DNA of 64,000 bases. It comes from Apodemus sylvaticus. Lineage: Eukaryota; Chordata; Mammalia; Rodentia; Muridae. The stretch lies in NCBI RefSeq assembly GCF_947179515.1, contig NC_067476.1, positions 59,423,300 to 59,487,299 on the forward strand, in the 5' to 3' direction. The notes beneath the pieces were generated by a model. That model was not told the origin of the DNA, ran no database searches, and worked only from the letters and a program-made list of their open reading frames with translations. Shown here piece by piece: positions 34,163 to 46,455 of the stretch. Numbering within the stretch: position 1 is the stretch's first letter; each line of letters begins with the position of its first letter. A program made the position numbers and the translations under genes.

Positions 34163-34850
34163 AACCCTCTTAAAAACATTAACTCTCTTTCTTCCAGCAA
34201 TTATCAAATACCAGTAGATCTTCAGGTAGGAGTGGGACTTCCTGCCCAACTCAGCCCTCCATATTAGGACTTTGTCTGACTTGATCTCCCATAGGTTCTG
34301 TGCTCCTGTAAGTTGTCTTCTAATCTCTCAACATTTAACTTGGTATTGTTATTATGAGTATGTGTACATATATAGTTACACACCTATAACTTTTTTGAAA
34401 CCTGTTTTTCCATGATGGTTCTTACGTGTTTAACCTCTCTTTTAGCCTGCTACTCAGCAGAGGGAGTGGAAAAGAAAGGATATGGGAGAGGTAGACCTGT
34501 TTAGAAATGGTTCTTTGGAGCAACTCCCATGTGTGTTGTCTGGAAATTGACAGTTCACTTCAAAGCACAATAGAGACAGCTTGTTCCACTTGCAAACACT
34601 TCAAGGATACACCAACAATCCAGTTCAATACAGTTGGGAGAGTAAACACAAATCAGCAGCAGCACTACCTAGCAGAGTCAGCCAGGCCTCAGCCTCAGCA
34701 CAAGTCAGCAGGAGGGACTAGGGCCAAAAGGAACTCCAAGAAAAGTTCTTGTGCCTCTCTCAGCAAAGCAAAGATCAGCGAAGATGCAAGACCAAGTATT
34801 GTACAGCTAGTTCTATAAGCAAGCCAAGCTCATCTTCTGTCACTGTCCAT
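34163..34850. other. Unassigned stretch upstream of a twin-primed L1
   Basis: No gene. The part at about 34500-34820 (repeated cagcagcac, ctcagcctcagcac, gcaaagcaaagatcagcgaag) reads like a dispersed rodent repeat, but I cannot name the family with confidence. Confidence 0.45.
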
Positions 34851-34862
34851 AGAGTCCTTTTT

Positions 34863-36904
34863 TTAATTGAGTATCTTCTTCATTTACATTGCCAATGGTA
34901 AAACCTTTCCCAATTTCCCCCTCCCAAAAGCCCCCCTCCCCAACAATTCCCTCCCCGTCCTCCCTCCCCCTGCCTCCATGAATATGCCCCTCTACCCAAC
35001 ACAATCCCACCTCCCCCCAACTTTGCCCCCCCCATCTGTTTCCCTTTGTTGTGCCCTCTATTGAGCCTTTACCTGACCAAAGACCACTCCTCCCACTGAT
35101 GCCCAAAAAGGCACTTCTCTGCCACATTTTTGGCTTGAACCATGTATACCCCTTGGTTGATGATTCAGTCCCTGGGAGTCTTGGGGTGTCTGGGTGTCTG
35201 AAGTCATTGTTTTTCCCATGGGGCTATATACCCCTTCAGCTCCTCTGGACAACCCTCCAGATCCTCCATTGGGGACCCCAAGCTCAGTCCAAGTTTGGTT
35301 GCTAGTTTCTGCTTCTGAATTCGTAAGACTCTGGCAGGGCCCCTCTGGAGACAGTCATGACATGCTCCTTTTGGTACATGCTTCTCATTGTAGTGTCGGG
35401 GTTTGCTGACTATAAGATGAATCCCCAGGTAGGGCACTAGCTGGGTGGCCTTTATTTCAGACTCTGCTCCACACATTGCCTCCCTTGTTGCTCCTATGAG
35501 CATTTTGTTCCGTTTCTCAGAGGAACCATAGCTCCCTCACTTAAGTCATTCTTCTGGAGCTTCCTGTGCTGGGTGAATTGCAACTTGTTTATTTTGAGCT
35601 TTTGAACTAGCATCCGCTTATTAGTGAGTGCATACCATGTGCTTTCTTTTGTGACTGGGATACCTCGCTCAGGATGACACTTTCTACTTCCATCCATTTG
35701 CCTAAGAATTTCATGAATTCATAGTTTTTAATGGCTGAATAGTACTCCATTGTGTATATATACCACAGTTTCTGTATCCATTCCTCTGCTGAAGGACATC
35801 TGGGATCTTTCCAGCTTCTGGCTATTATAAATAAGGCAGCTATGAACATAGTGAAGCATGTGTCCTTATTACATGTAGGAGCACCTTCTGGGAATATGCC
35901 CAGGAGTGGTATAGCTGGGTCAGCAGGTAGTACTATGTCTAATTTTCTGAGGAATCACCAAACTGATTTCCAGAGTGGTTTTACAAGCTTGCAAAACACA
36001 ATGGAGAAGTGTTCCTCTTTCCCCACATCCTCTCCAGTATCTGATGTCCCCCGAGTTTTTCAACTTAGCCATTCTGACTGGTGTAAGGTGGAATCTCAGT
36101 GTTGTTTTGATTTGCATTTCCCTGATAACTAAGGATGCTGAACATTTCTTTAGGTGCTTTAGAGCCATTTGAGTTTCCTCAGTTGAGAATTCCCTGTTTA
36201 GCTCTGTACCTAATTTTTTATAGGGTTATTTAATTCTCTGGAGACCAACTTCTTAAGTTTTTTGTATACGTTGGATATTAGCCCTCTATCAGATATAGGG
36301 TAGTAAAGATCTTTTCCCAATTTGTTGGTTGCTGTTTTGTCCTATTGACTATATGCAATCCCCATCAAAATCCCAAATCAAATCTTCATAGATCTAGAAA
36401 GAGCAATTCTCAAATTCATCTGGAATAACAAAAAACCCAGGATAGCAAAAACTATTCTCCACAACAAAAGATATTCTGGGGGAATCACCACCCCTGACCT
36501 AAAGCTCTACTACAGAGCAATAGTGATAAAAAAACTGTTTGGTATTGGTATGCAGATAGGCAGGAAGATCAATGGAATGAATTGAAGACTGGAAAAAACC
36601 CACACATGTACAGTCACTTGATATTTGACAAAGGATCTAAAAAAATCCAGTGGAAAAAAGACAGCATTTTTAACAAATGGTGCTGGATCAACTGGAGGTC
36701 TGCATGCAGAAAAATGCAAATTGATCCATTCTTATCTCCTTGAGCTTTGGCTCAAGTGGATCAAAGATTTACACATAAAATCAGATACTCTGAAGCTTAT
36801 AGAACCTTGAACACATAGGCACAGGGGAAAAGTTTCTGAACAGAACCCCAATGGCTTATGCTCTAAGAACAAGACTCGACAAATGGGACCTCATAAAGCT
36901 GCAC
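34863..36904 (-). mobile_element. Twin-primed, 5'-truncated L1 with target-site duplication
   Basis: 34863-36347 is antisense L1: T-tract, 3' UTR and the C-terminal part of ORF2 (open piece 35849-35607, MFIAALFIIARSW). At about 36348-36352 the strand switches, and 36350-36904 is sense ORF2 from the adjacent upstream region (gcaatccccatcaaaatccc through gacaaatgggacctcataaa). The two pieces are nearly consecutive in the L1 map. The 12-mer agagtccttttt flanks both sides (34851-34862 and 36905-36916). Confidence 0.92.
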
Positions 36905-36916
36905 AGAGTCCTTTTT

Positions 36917-39502
36917 ATACTTCTTCCCCTAATTACTCCCAAGCTTTGTGGTTATCCACCATCTAGTGAACAAATGCATCCAGTGGAGGTTGACTGTCCC
37001 CTGATCTTTCCTTATGATGGAGATAAAAACTTCAAATACATATAGAGACCAAACAGCATAGAAACATGGTACAAAGAAAAGATGATTCTGTACTGTAAAA
37101 CAAGAGCAGTAATATAGTTAGCGTATCCACCATGACAAGTGTTGAGTGATATTCACTGCGGCAAAAAGTAGAGCTGGTACGGTGTTTGTTGAGAGAGCTT
37201 GTGACTTGTCCTAGTGGTCTGCTTCTAATGATCACTATTGATTACTGACATGGGACTGCAAGCCTAGCATTATGATCAGAACCTTGGAGTTTTCAAGAGA
37301 AGTCAATCCTTTAGAAATGGTGTGGGCAACTTCCCAATGTTTTAATATTCAAATAAAACTGTTTCTGCAGTTAGAGAACTAAACACTGGGCAAGCCAAAC
37401 AAGTCATCAATTGGCATAACTCAGTTCAGAGTCTGATTGTCATCCCCCTTTTTGTGATAACATCTCTCTACTACATGCATGAGCCAGCATTCTCCTACCA
37501 TCATCTCTTGCCTTAGCATTTGTCCTAATTACTCAGGAAAATCTAATCATACCTAACATATTGAAATTGTACTTTTAATTCACATAAACTCTATAAAGCT
37601 CTCAGCAAGACATCACATCTTACAGACATTGAGTCATCTCTTTTATGGCCCATTCCTTAGCTCTGTCTTAAGCATTAATTCTTTACATGATCTTATTTGA
37701 ACAATATTTAAAGTAAGACTATCTCTGGGAACTCTTGCCTTTGTAAATAGCTCCCAAGTGCACACAAGAACCAACAGTTCAATACCCAACATGCTTTGCA
37801 CCTATGAGAAGGGAAAGAGATCTTAGGCATATTTTTTGTTTCATGTAGAAATTTCCACACTTTCTGTTTCTTATCAAAGTAGTTGAGTCTATCCTGGCCT
37901 TGTCTTCCTCCCCAGATCCCAGTGCTGTTTCCAGTGGGTCTAGAAGAACTTGCCTGTGTTACAGAATGTTGCATGCTATCTGTATACTGCAAGCAAAAAA
38001 GTCATCATGGTACCAGATGGCCATTACCATACAGAAACTGGTCCTCCTTAATACTAGGGACACTGAAGCAGGGACATTCAGCCACAATCAGACATTAGCC
38101 TAGTCTACATAGTATGTAACAGGACAGTTAGGGTAGCATAGCCAATGCTCTCTAAAAATACTTAATAAATGGATAAAATAAAAAAGGTAGAAACCTAATC
38201 TGAGTTGTGCAATGTACACATTTGCATATCCATGTTCTCATTCATAGCCCATTTATGCCATTTCCCACACATCATGTCATAAGATTCAATGCACAGAATT
38301 GTGTTCTGAACCTGAACTTGTTCGGTTAGACATGTGAAGCCCTGAACCATTGTTTAGATGACAGTACACCAGCAGGCTACTGAATCCCAAAATGGCAGAG
38401 TATACTGGAATTTAGTCATTCCTATCTGAAAGTGTGCAGCCTTTCAAATGCTTTAATGTATTCACAGCCCATGCTCTTTCACGTTCATGCTCTTCCTTAA
38501 ATATATGTTCAACAAGGTTGCTCACTTGTGAACTTTCAGATGTAGAAAACCTTTTCTAAAGTGATCGTTGTGCCCTGTAATGATGGAACCATATTCCCAG
38601 TACATTGACCTATGTTCTTGAACAGTTTAATAACTCATACAATTGGCACTGCTGTCCTTTAAGCCAGCCATGTCTGGTTGTCTTGTCTAAGTGCTTTCCT
38701 TAGCAAATGCTGTTCAGTATGCAAGGTCAATACCATCTTCCTTCACAAAATGGACAAGCATCTTTAAAAAGACCTCATGAAGTTAATAAAAAGAATGCTG
38801 AACATACATGCTAAACAATTTTTAACAACCATAAAAATCCCTTTTGCACAATCAGCCATGTAATGGGAAGCAGTATTGTGATTTATATGTTGATATGTTA
38901 TTAAGTGGAGTTTCTCATTCTCAACAATCCCTTTTCATACTACTCTTTCAAAACTTCTGTCCCTTGAAGTTTGTGCACAATAGCAAGTTGTAGAATTTCT
39001 GTCACTGCCAAGAGTAATGAGGTTATGAGTAATGAGGTTATGGGGATGTGAACAGAAATCCTAGGGACCACAGACTCCATGTGGATGGGATGTATTAGGG
39101 ATGTGCTAGGAAGCTCAGAAACTGACAGAGAAGACAAGTATTGAGGAAGCTCAGAAACTGACAGAGAAGGCAAGTTTTGAGGAACTCAGCACAAGCAACA
39201 TAGATTGATCCCAGCTGGAGCTTCTCTGGCTGCTGGTGCCTGCTCGTCTGTCTCTTCTCTTTGATACTTCATGACTCTCACTGGGTGGACTGTACCAGCT
39301 ACATGTAGGAAACAGTACAGGGGAGAAGAGAGGCAAGACCTGGATGGACCCAGAGTAAATGCTTCTTGTGCTGTGGAATTGAGGGAAGTTACTAGCTGCT
39401 ACTGAGAACTGAAGTTATTTATTGCACACCTGATTTTGTGGCCTATATGTTAGAGCAGCCTCAGTTCACAGCGAGCAGTTTCAGTTCACTTTTGTGTTCC
39501 TG
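36917..39502. other. No gene seen; includes short tandem duplications
   Basis: Non-repetitive looking DNA. A 36-bp unit (ggaagctcagaaactgacag...) is tandemly doubled at 39109-39180, and a 16-bp unit (agtaatgaggttatg) at about 39013-39042. No coding signal. Confidence 0.6.
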
Positions 39503-39510
39503 TTCTAGAC

Positions 39511-39681
39511 CACTGGTTCCCAAACTTATCTGCATGCAGAAACCACCTGAAGAACATAGAGATCTGTGCCTGCCTTGCATCTCATCTCCAGCAGTTGTCA
39601 TTTCAATAGCTCTGCAATGAGGCCTGGGATTTTGAACTTCTCCATATGATCATAATTTGCAGGCCAATTTCAGAATCACTG
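39511..39681. mobile_element. MER5-like non-autonomous hAT transposon remnant
   Basis: 171 bp with terminal repeats cactggttcccaaac at the left and cagaatcactg at the right. The 8-bp flanks ttctagac (39503-39510) and ttctagaa (39682-39689) match at 7 of 8 positions. An 8-bp duplication and a CAGTGGTTCTCAAAC-like end are features of hAT-Charlie elements such as MER5A. The family name is from memory. Confidence 0.75.
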
Positions 39682-39689
39682 TTCTAGAA

Positions 39690-40484
39690 AGTTCTAGGCT
39701 CTGTCAAGGCATGGATCATTTATGTGCCATCTAAAAGAAGACCAGTTATACTTTATAACTAGTTTTAATCTGAAAAAGTCCAAATACAATTCTGAAATTA
39801 TAATTTTCTATCTTGGAATAACAGACAAAATGCCAAATCAGTTCTATTTAGTAATTTTCATATCTTATAGCCAATAGCCTTCTGTAAAATGTTTTTTGTT
39901 ATGAATTACACTGACTACACATGGATTGGTAGACTATATGTAATTAGATGTGCATATACATAAATGAATAAGAGTACATCCACATTTCTAGATGGAGAAA
40001 AAGGTACAGAAGTCTTTACCCCATATCCCCTATAAGAACAAACTAAGTAGAATGTTTCAATGCTTTGTGTCCTAGCCAGTATGTTTTCAGTTATCTAAGC
40101 ACACAGAGCAAGAAACCCTTTATCTTCCTTCCCCTCACCAGCAGCCTGACCCAGTTGATTCTAGCTCATTACCCACTTCAGATCAATCAATCAGCCTGTT
40201 CTTCAAACTGCTAGAGTGATCTTCATGACATAAGATCATTCCAGATGCTGATCATATCAAGGTTCCTGTAATCCTAGAGATGAACTCTAAATGTCTTACT
40301 GATGAGCTTTTCAAGTTTCTTCATGTTGTAACCACTGTAGCTGAGGCAAATTCTGGCCAGTCTGACTTGTTCTCTCTTAAAGTTCCATCTGAGGATTCCC
40401 ATTTTCTATCTTCTAAGCTATAGAACTCTCACTGCCTTTGGAATCCTTTCACACATGTACATTGATATGAGGTTATGTTTATGA
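39690..40484. other. No gene seen
   Basis: Non-repetitive looking DNA between the hAT remnant and a CTAT microsatellite. Confidence 0.6.
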
Positions 40485-40489
40485 ATTCC

Positions 40490-40532
<43 letters not shown>

Positions 40533-40582
40533 GTCTGTCTGTCTGTCTGTCATCTATCTATCATCTATCTATTTACCATCTG
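40485..40582. repeat. (CTAT)n-(CTGT)n microsatellite
   Basis: About ten CTAT units (40488-40528) pass into about five CTGT units (40529-40550) and then imperfect CTAT/CATC units. The transition suggests T-to-G variant spread in one tract. Confidence 0.95.
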
Positions 40583-40589
40583 TCATCTC

Positions 40590-40945
40590 TATGTGTGTGC
40601 TTCCTCCCCACATGCCTGTGCATGTTCTCATATGTGAGGATTAATGTACATGTATGGGTACAATCACATGCATAGCTGTGCTTGTGGAATTGAGAGGACA
40701 ACCTTAAGTGTGACTCTCAGGAATATTACCTACCTCTTTGGAAACTAGGTCTCTCATTGGTCTGGGACTCACTAATTAGGCTAGAAGGGCTGGCACATGT
40801 ACCCCAGAGATACCCGCCTCTCTGCCTCCCCAGGGCTGGTACTACAAGCTCATGCTACCAATGCTATCATTTTGATGCAGGTTCCTACCAAGCGCCGCTC
40901 CTCATTCTCCGCTTCATCAACTAAGCTATCTTCCCAGACTGGTTG
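40590..40945 (-). mobile_element. B3-type SINE
   Basis: Antisense order: GT-rich start, gagaggacaaccttaag, ctaggtctctcattggtctgg, cgcctctctgcctccccagggctggtactacaagc, gcaggttcctaccaag, ending caactaagctatcttccca, the reverse of the tRNA-like head. Diverged. Confidence 0.65.
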
Positions 40946-40949
40946 CATG

Positions 40950-41450
40950 TTGTTTATTTATTTATTTGTTTTTTTTAATTCACTTTACATCCTGATCATG
41001 TTTCTCCTCTCTCCTCCCAGTCCCCTCCACACGCATCCCCTCCCTATTCCCCCTCCCCTTCTCCTCTGAGAAGGGAGGGGTCCAACCTTCCCTAGCATAT
41101 CTAGTCACTAGCAGAACTATGTATAACCTCTCCCACTGAGGCCAGACAAGGAGCTCCAGTTAGGGAAACAGGATCCATAGGCAGGCAACAGAGTAAGAGA
41201 TAACCCCAGCTCCAGTTGTTTGGGTCCTGCATGAAAACCAAGCTGCATATCTGCTACATATGCACATGGGGCTCGGAATGGGGGGAGCTTGGTCTAGCTC
41301 ATATATGCTCTTTGGTTGGTGGTTGGTAGTTCAGTCTATGAGAGCCCACGAAAGTCCAGAAGTTCTATTTCCTCTGGGCCCCTCCATCCTGCTCCCAACT
41401 CTCCCCAAGCTCTGTCTAATGTTTAGCTGTGGGTCTTATCCCCAAGTATT
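40950..41450 (-). mobile_element. Lx-type L1 3' UTR fragment
   Basis: It starts at tttatttatttatttg with a T-rich tail, followed by a pyrimidine-rich block and cccactgaggccagacaagg, gcatatctgctacatatgc, tttggttggtggttggtagttcagtc, which I recognise as the antisense Lx-type 3' UTR. No ORF2 remains. Confidence 0.75.
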
Positions 41451-42216
41451 CTAGCACTCTGCCCAACCCAGTGAACTCTACCTAGCAGTCCAGTTCTCTC
41501 TCCGTGGTTGTGCAGTACCCATGAGACTGGAAACTGCCCAAAGGCAGGAGTGTTGTCACATCTGCACATCAGTCTCCAGAACCAAGTATCATACATGTTG
41601 TACAAAAGGTATACATATTTAGTAGATGAATGTAAAATCAGAATATAAATCTGTTCCTTTTATTGCTTACTATACTTCCTAGTTCCTGTTGAACTGGAAA
41701 CCGATTGTTGAACAATCGGTTAAGTTGTGCACAGTGGCTGAAGGAATGGCAATCTTAAGAAGCAAAGGCACCTGTGCGTCCAGCTGGACTTGACATCATC
41801 AATTTGAGTGAACACTGAGTCTGCATATAGCTTCTCAAGACATTTCTGCTCTTTCCTCTAGGGAGTTCAGCAATGGTTTTGGTTCAAGTCACTTTTTACA
41901 TTGCTCATCTTAGTCTGCCTCCGATGCCTTATTGATATTCACTATAACTTTAAATTCTGTGTTCTTTGTGCAATTTCTGGACTGCCTACACACAAAACCT
42001 GAGATACCTGAATCTGTGCTCTTTTAGAAAAGTAATATTAATAGATTTTAGAGGCTTTCCCACCTTTAACCACTCACCCCAATTTTGCATCTTGCATGTT
42101 GGTTATCTCAAACAGAAATATACATTTATCTTTCAAAATTAGACAGTGGGCTTCATTCCACTCTATCTGATACTTACCACTGAACGTATATGGTGTTTAT
42201 TTGGCGATTTTCTGTT
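41451..42216. other. No gene seen; contains a perfect 23-bp hairpin
   Basis: Non-repetitive looking DNA. At 41699-41721 two perfect 11-bp arms (aaccgattgtt / aacaatcggtt) surround a single g. Confidence 0.65.
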
Positions 42217-42228
42217 AAATGGGCATTT

Positions 42229-42383
42229 TTGGTTTGGGTTTTTTTTTCAAGACAGGGTTTCTCTGTGTAGCCCTGGCTGTCCTGGAACTCACTCTGTAGA
42301 CCAGGCTGATCTTGAACTCAGAAATCCGTCGGCCTCTGCCTCCCAAGTGCTGGGATTACAGGCGTGCGCCACCACTATCCAGC
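42229..42383 (-). mobile_element. B1 SINE with intact target duplication
   Basis: Antisense B1 with a T-rich tail: agacagggtttctctgtgtag, ctgtagaccaggctgatc, ctcccaagtgctgggattacagg, gcgccaccactatccagc. The 12-mer aaatgggcattt flanks it at 42217-42228 and 42384-42395. Confidence 0.95.
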
Positions 42384-42395
42384 AAATGGGCATTT

Positions 42396-42919
42396 GAAAT
42401 GTTCAACATGCTTTCCATCTTAAATTGTGAGGAAGGGGCTCATGGTGTATGTGCTTGGTGTGTGTAAAAGTTTACCTTGTGTATATACAGAAGGTGATTA
42501 CTCAGCCACAGATTATGCAAATAAGAGTCTCCTTCAGGTTTATAATTTAAGGAATTTATTTTCAAAACTGAATTCAACTTCACACATGTGCAAAAGGGAC
42601 TCATTTGTATTTCCAGATGACTTTAAGTTTTCCAATAATTTATAAATGATATGCCATTTACACAATGCATAATAAAATACACACAGTACAAGAGACTGGC
42701 CAAGTTTATTTTTTGAGTAAAATTATTTTTTTCATGTATTCTATTGTTTTTATTACTCATGATTTTTACATGTATCTATTCATACATATACATGTATATA
42801 TTTCATACTGATAGCTTTAGTTACAATGCTATAAATGTTTGTTGCTTTGTAGTTGGCTTTGCTATTTTCTTTTTCTTTAGAGGAAAACACTTTTACTGCT
42901 GTAAATTTCTTTTTGCATA
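42396..42919. other. No gene seen
   Basis: AT-rich DNA with a short tacatgtat-rich stretch at 42765-42800. It holds no coding signal. Confidence 0.6.
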
Positions 42920-43361
42920 TTAAGCTGTGAAGTCACAGGAGCTCTCTATCTTTCCTTCAGTCTTCACTAGCTGGGCTTCCCTGGGCACAGCAGGCTGGAG
43001 CTTTAGATCAATCCACGTACCTCTCTCTCTGGCTTCTGTTTTTCTCTGCTTGTTTTCCTTCATCCACTTCAGGAAGTTGTCTCTGCTCTTAGAGTGTCTA
43101 ACAGGCACAGTGCACACATTAAGTCTCTTGTTAATGATCTTACCCATACCCTGCTTGTTTACAGTGATGCTCACGGCAGGCTGAATGATGTTGTGGACTC
43201 TATCAGTTTTGCCATGGTAACAGTATTCATTTGCTTGATGTTTACCATAACACACTCCTTGTACATTTGCATGCATGTGGCCAAAGAAACAACCTCAACT
43301 TCTCTAAAGCCTCGGAGAACATACATCAGGCGCCTCTCCTCTTTACTTTCGTGTTTATCAT
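42920..43361 (-). pseudogene. Rpl21-ps: RPL21 processed pseudogene
   Basis: A retrocopy of the mRNA for large-subunit ribosomal protein L21. On the minus strand the start is at 43361 and reads M-I-N-T-K-V-K-R-R-G-A, close to the conserved MTNTKGKRRGT. Downstream are CYHGKT, a VNKQ segment, HSKSRDNFLK, a KEN/K-rich helix, GTWIDLK and QPAVPREAQ, all in RPL21 order. The stop is at 42920-42922. It is 442 bp, against 483 for an intact CDS. A 33-bp deletion in the middle (bounded by gtt repeats just before CYHGKT), an early stop after GA and frame changes disable it. The copied region lacks introns. I see no clear A-tail. Confidence 0.9.
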
Positions 43362-43479
43362 TTTGGAAAATTATTGGAAAATGGCTGCTGAGACTGAAAG
43401 AGATTTTTTTCTATTTTCTTTATAATGTGGCTTCATTTTAAGGTGGTCAGTTTATCAATATCTTCCATTTTTCTCTGTG

Positions 43480-43710
43480 GTGTGCATGTGTGCACACACA
43501 CATATGCTCATGCACTTGGACGCCAGAGGTAGACATCAAGTGACTTTCTCTATCACTGACCACCCTGATTTTTGAGACAAGGTCTCTCACAGAACACGAA
43601 GGCCTTCTATTTGACAAAACTCGTCAGCTTCTGGGATTCCCTTGTATCTCCATCTCCTACTCTAGCATTATATGTGCACCACCATGCCTGGCTTTTTGCA
43701 TGGATTCTAG
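43480..43710 (-). mobile_element. B3 SINE
   Basis: Antisense B3: gtgtgcacacacacatatgc, gccagaggtagacatcaagtg, ttgagacaaggtctctcacagaac, gtgcaccaccatgcctggctttttgcatgg. The order matches the B3 tail-to-head layout. Confidence 0.75.
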
Positions 43711-44493
43711 GGCTGCTTTCTAAAACTTGAGACCAAGTCCAAGGTGTGTGACTGCCTAGATCTGCATTGTATAACAAGCAAAATCTTTCAAGGATCTTAT
43801 TTTTAAACTAATGGGTATAATGATTTTTAAAGGGTTTTCTTTATTTTTTAAATTTGTGGCAACATACAGGCACTGTCCTGTCTATGTTTCTCAAGTGGTC
43901 TCAAGTGGTCTCAGAAGCATTGCAGTTCCAGGACAGAGTGATGCCTGGCACCTGTTGTTTTTAACCAGGGTCTTAAGACATAGTCTAGGTGTGTGTGGAA
44001 TTCACAGTCCTCATGCTGCTTTCTTCCCTAATCACATCCTTCAAATGAGAAGCTCTTAAACCCAGCGGCAGTAATGAATCACTGGAGGTCTCTGCCTGTG
44101 GCACACAACAGGTGCTTAGTAAGTGCCAAGTGCTGGCTCATTGAGAGAATAATAGTCACCAGCTATTCCTAGCCAGCACTATTAATCCTTATTTTATTAC
44201 AACATTTTTTTCTAAATATTGCCATACTTGACATTCAAAGGGAAATAAACAGGCTTCTCTATTGTAAAATGACTGTGTTTAAAATAAATAAGATAAAAGG
44301 TTGTGTTTATCATTAGATCGTGTTTTACATAAAGATTGAGTTTTAGTATATAGTGTATTTATTTATATACTAGTTTAGTATATAAACTTGGAAAAATCAT
44401 TGATATACAATAGTTAACTATATAAATAATATATTTTAAATTACTATTGGCAATATTAAAATAATTTTGGGGTAATATATCTACATATATAAG

Positions 44494-44524
<31 letters not shown>

Positions 44525-46455
44525 ACAGAGAGAAATGGAGTCTTATCTACTTAAACTATCATTCTAAAAATAATGTTCCTGGTACATTACATTTTTTCGA
44601 AAATTCACATGAGTTACTCAAAACTATTAGAAGCTCCTTACAATACATTAATTAATTAATTAATTAATTAGAGGTACAATTTGAAAAAAATCTGCTTAAT
44701 AAGGTCATGGTAAGATCTTAACAGCTTTATAAGCCAGATAAAAATAAGACACCTTTATTAGTCTCAGGAGATCACTACAGAATTATGTCCTTACTATATA
44801 CAAAAGAGACAAAAGCTCCTTATAGCTCCTTATGTCAACCTCCAATAACTGTTTTATATTGTTCCACGCTATGTTGTTTCACTATGAGGAGGTTTGAGTT
44901 AACAATGCCGAAATAGTGAATAACCCCTAAAGTCCCTGCCCCCCAATGTTCATTTCAAGTTTCTTTCCAAGAACCCACCTCTGTGTGAACACCACTCACT
45001 GCAGAGGTTCCTGATGGGCCCAGAGAGAGCAGTGGTGTGACTCTCCATACTGTCCTTACAGGCATTCTAGACTGCTTGCAGTCTTTCTTCCAGCCGGCTG
45101 TGAGTAGCCTGTTCCTCAGCTCTGCCGAGGACTTGCAAAGCTCCTTGCCAGTCTAATTATTTCTCCTCATTGCTATTAAAAAGCTCAGGGCTCTTTGTTC
45201 ATAGGAAATAAAAGGGCACGGAAAAGACCTCATTTCAAGTTAAAGCAGCCAGAGTTCTGAATCTGATATCCCCTCCCCAACTGAGCAAGCATTGTTTCTG
45301 TGTGCTAACTGTAACAAGCACACGGTTGTAGGAATACAAAGTCATTTGGAGGAGAAATTTATTGCTTCAGTGGCATGACAATGTAATCTCACTCTTGAAA
45401 GACAGATCCAAATGGAGGTCTGGGCACAAGTTTCAGACGTGATCTTATTTTGTTGGCCTGTAATGGCAGCAGTTAGCCTGCAGACTTTTGTTTTGAGAGA
45501 GCAATGAACAAGCATAAGGAAGCAATGGCAGGTTTACGGTAAAGCATTCGCTTTGCAAGAACCATGGGCCACCGTGTCCTTCATCTGCGGACAACAAGGA
45601 AAGTGTTACTGAAAAAAAAGCAAATTATCTCTACAGTACTTGAAATTCAACAGAATTAACTTTAAAAAAGTGTAAATAAAGTCCCATTCTGTAATAAGGT
45701 CATGATCGTTTATGCCTTAGACATTCATATTGTTACCAAGTCTCAAGTTAGACTAGTCTTACTAACTACTTGGATTGTCAGAAGAAAATAATGTATTGGT
45801 GTTTGTATGTTACTCTTCCTTTCTGCATTGGGAAACACTTATGTGTTAGAAGGTTGGACAAAGAAAAGAATTTCCAGGAAAGATAGTTCAGGCTTAAGGT
45901 GGTCATTGTATCTTCAACCTTCTGTAGAAATTCATTGGAGTATCCATGACTTTGTGTACTTGCCTTTATAAATGAAAAGAAAATGTCTAAATATTACTGG
46001 TAACAAAGCAAGTAATTGTACATAATTATAAAATCCAAGGGATACCATTGCAGGAAGACTGAGCAGTCAATGCCGGAACCAACGGATGCTGATGATTACT
46101 CCTGTTGCATTTGAAGTTAGTGTCTGGAAAAATATTCCCAAATCTTCAAAATCAATTAAGGTGTATTTGCATAGAAGCTTAAAGCTCAAGACTCTGAGGA
46201 CCATTAATGGAACTTCATTTACTCAAAGCTAATGGGCCCTGATGGGTTTGGGACTTCAAGAAATGGAGTCCACAGTGTAATGCTCGGTTCTTTAATTACA
46301 TGGTCATTTTGTTTTAATGTCCACTTCACACTTCTCAGGGTCCAATCATGTCTCAATAACAATTTCTTTCTTTCCCTTAGTATTTTATCTTTCCTCATAA
46401 TTTTTTATGTCTTCATCAAGAACCAGGGTTATACTTAATTTCTTAAGAAGCTTTT
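43711..46455. other. Repeat-poor stretch with short microsatellites, no gene seen
   Basis: It holds a 10-bp doubled unit (tctcaagtgg, 43890-43909), a (GT)n-(TATG)n tract at 44492-44523 and an (ATTA)n run at 44647-44671. From about 44870 to 45620 the sequence is less AT-rich, with scattered CpG and no SINE landmarks. No frame above 85 codons and no recognisable exon. Confidence 0.55.

Noticed and set aside
42926..43276. 118-codon minus-strand frame as a new protein
   Set aside because: It is part of the RPL21 processed pseudogene and lacks the N-terminal part by frame change.
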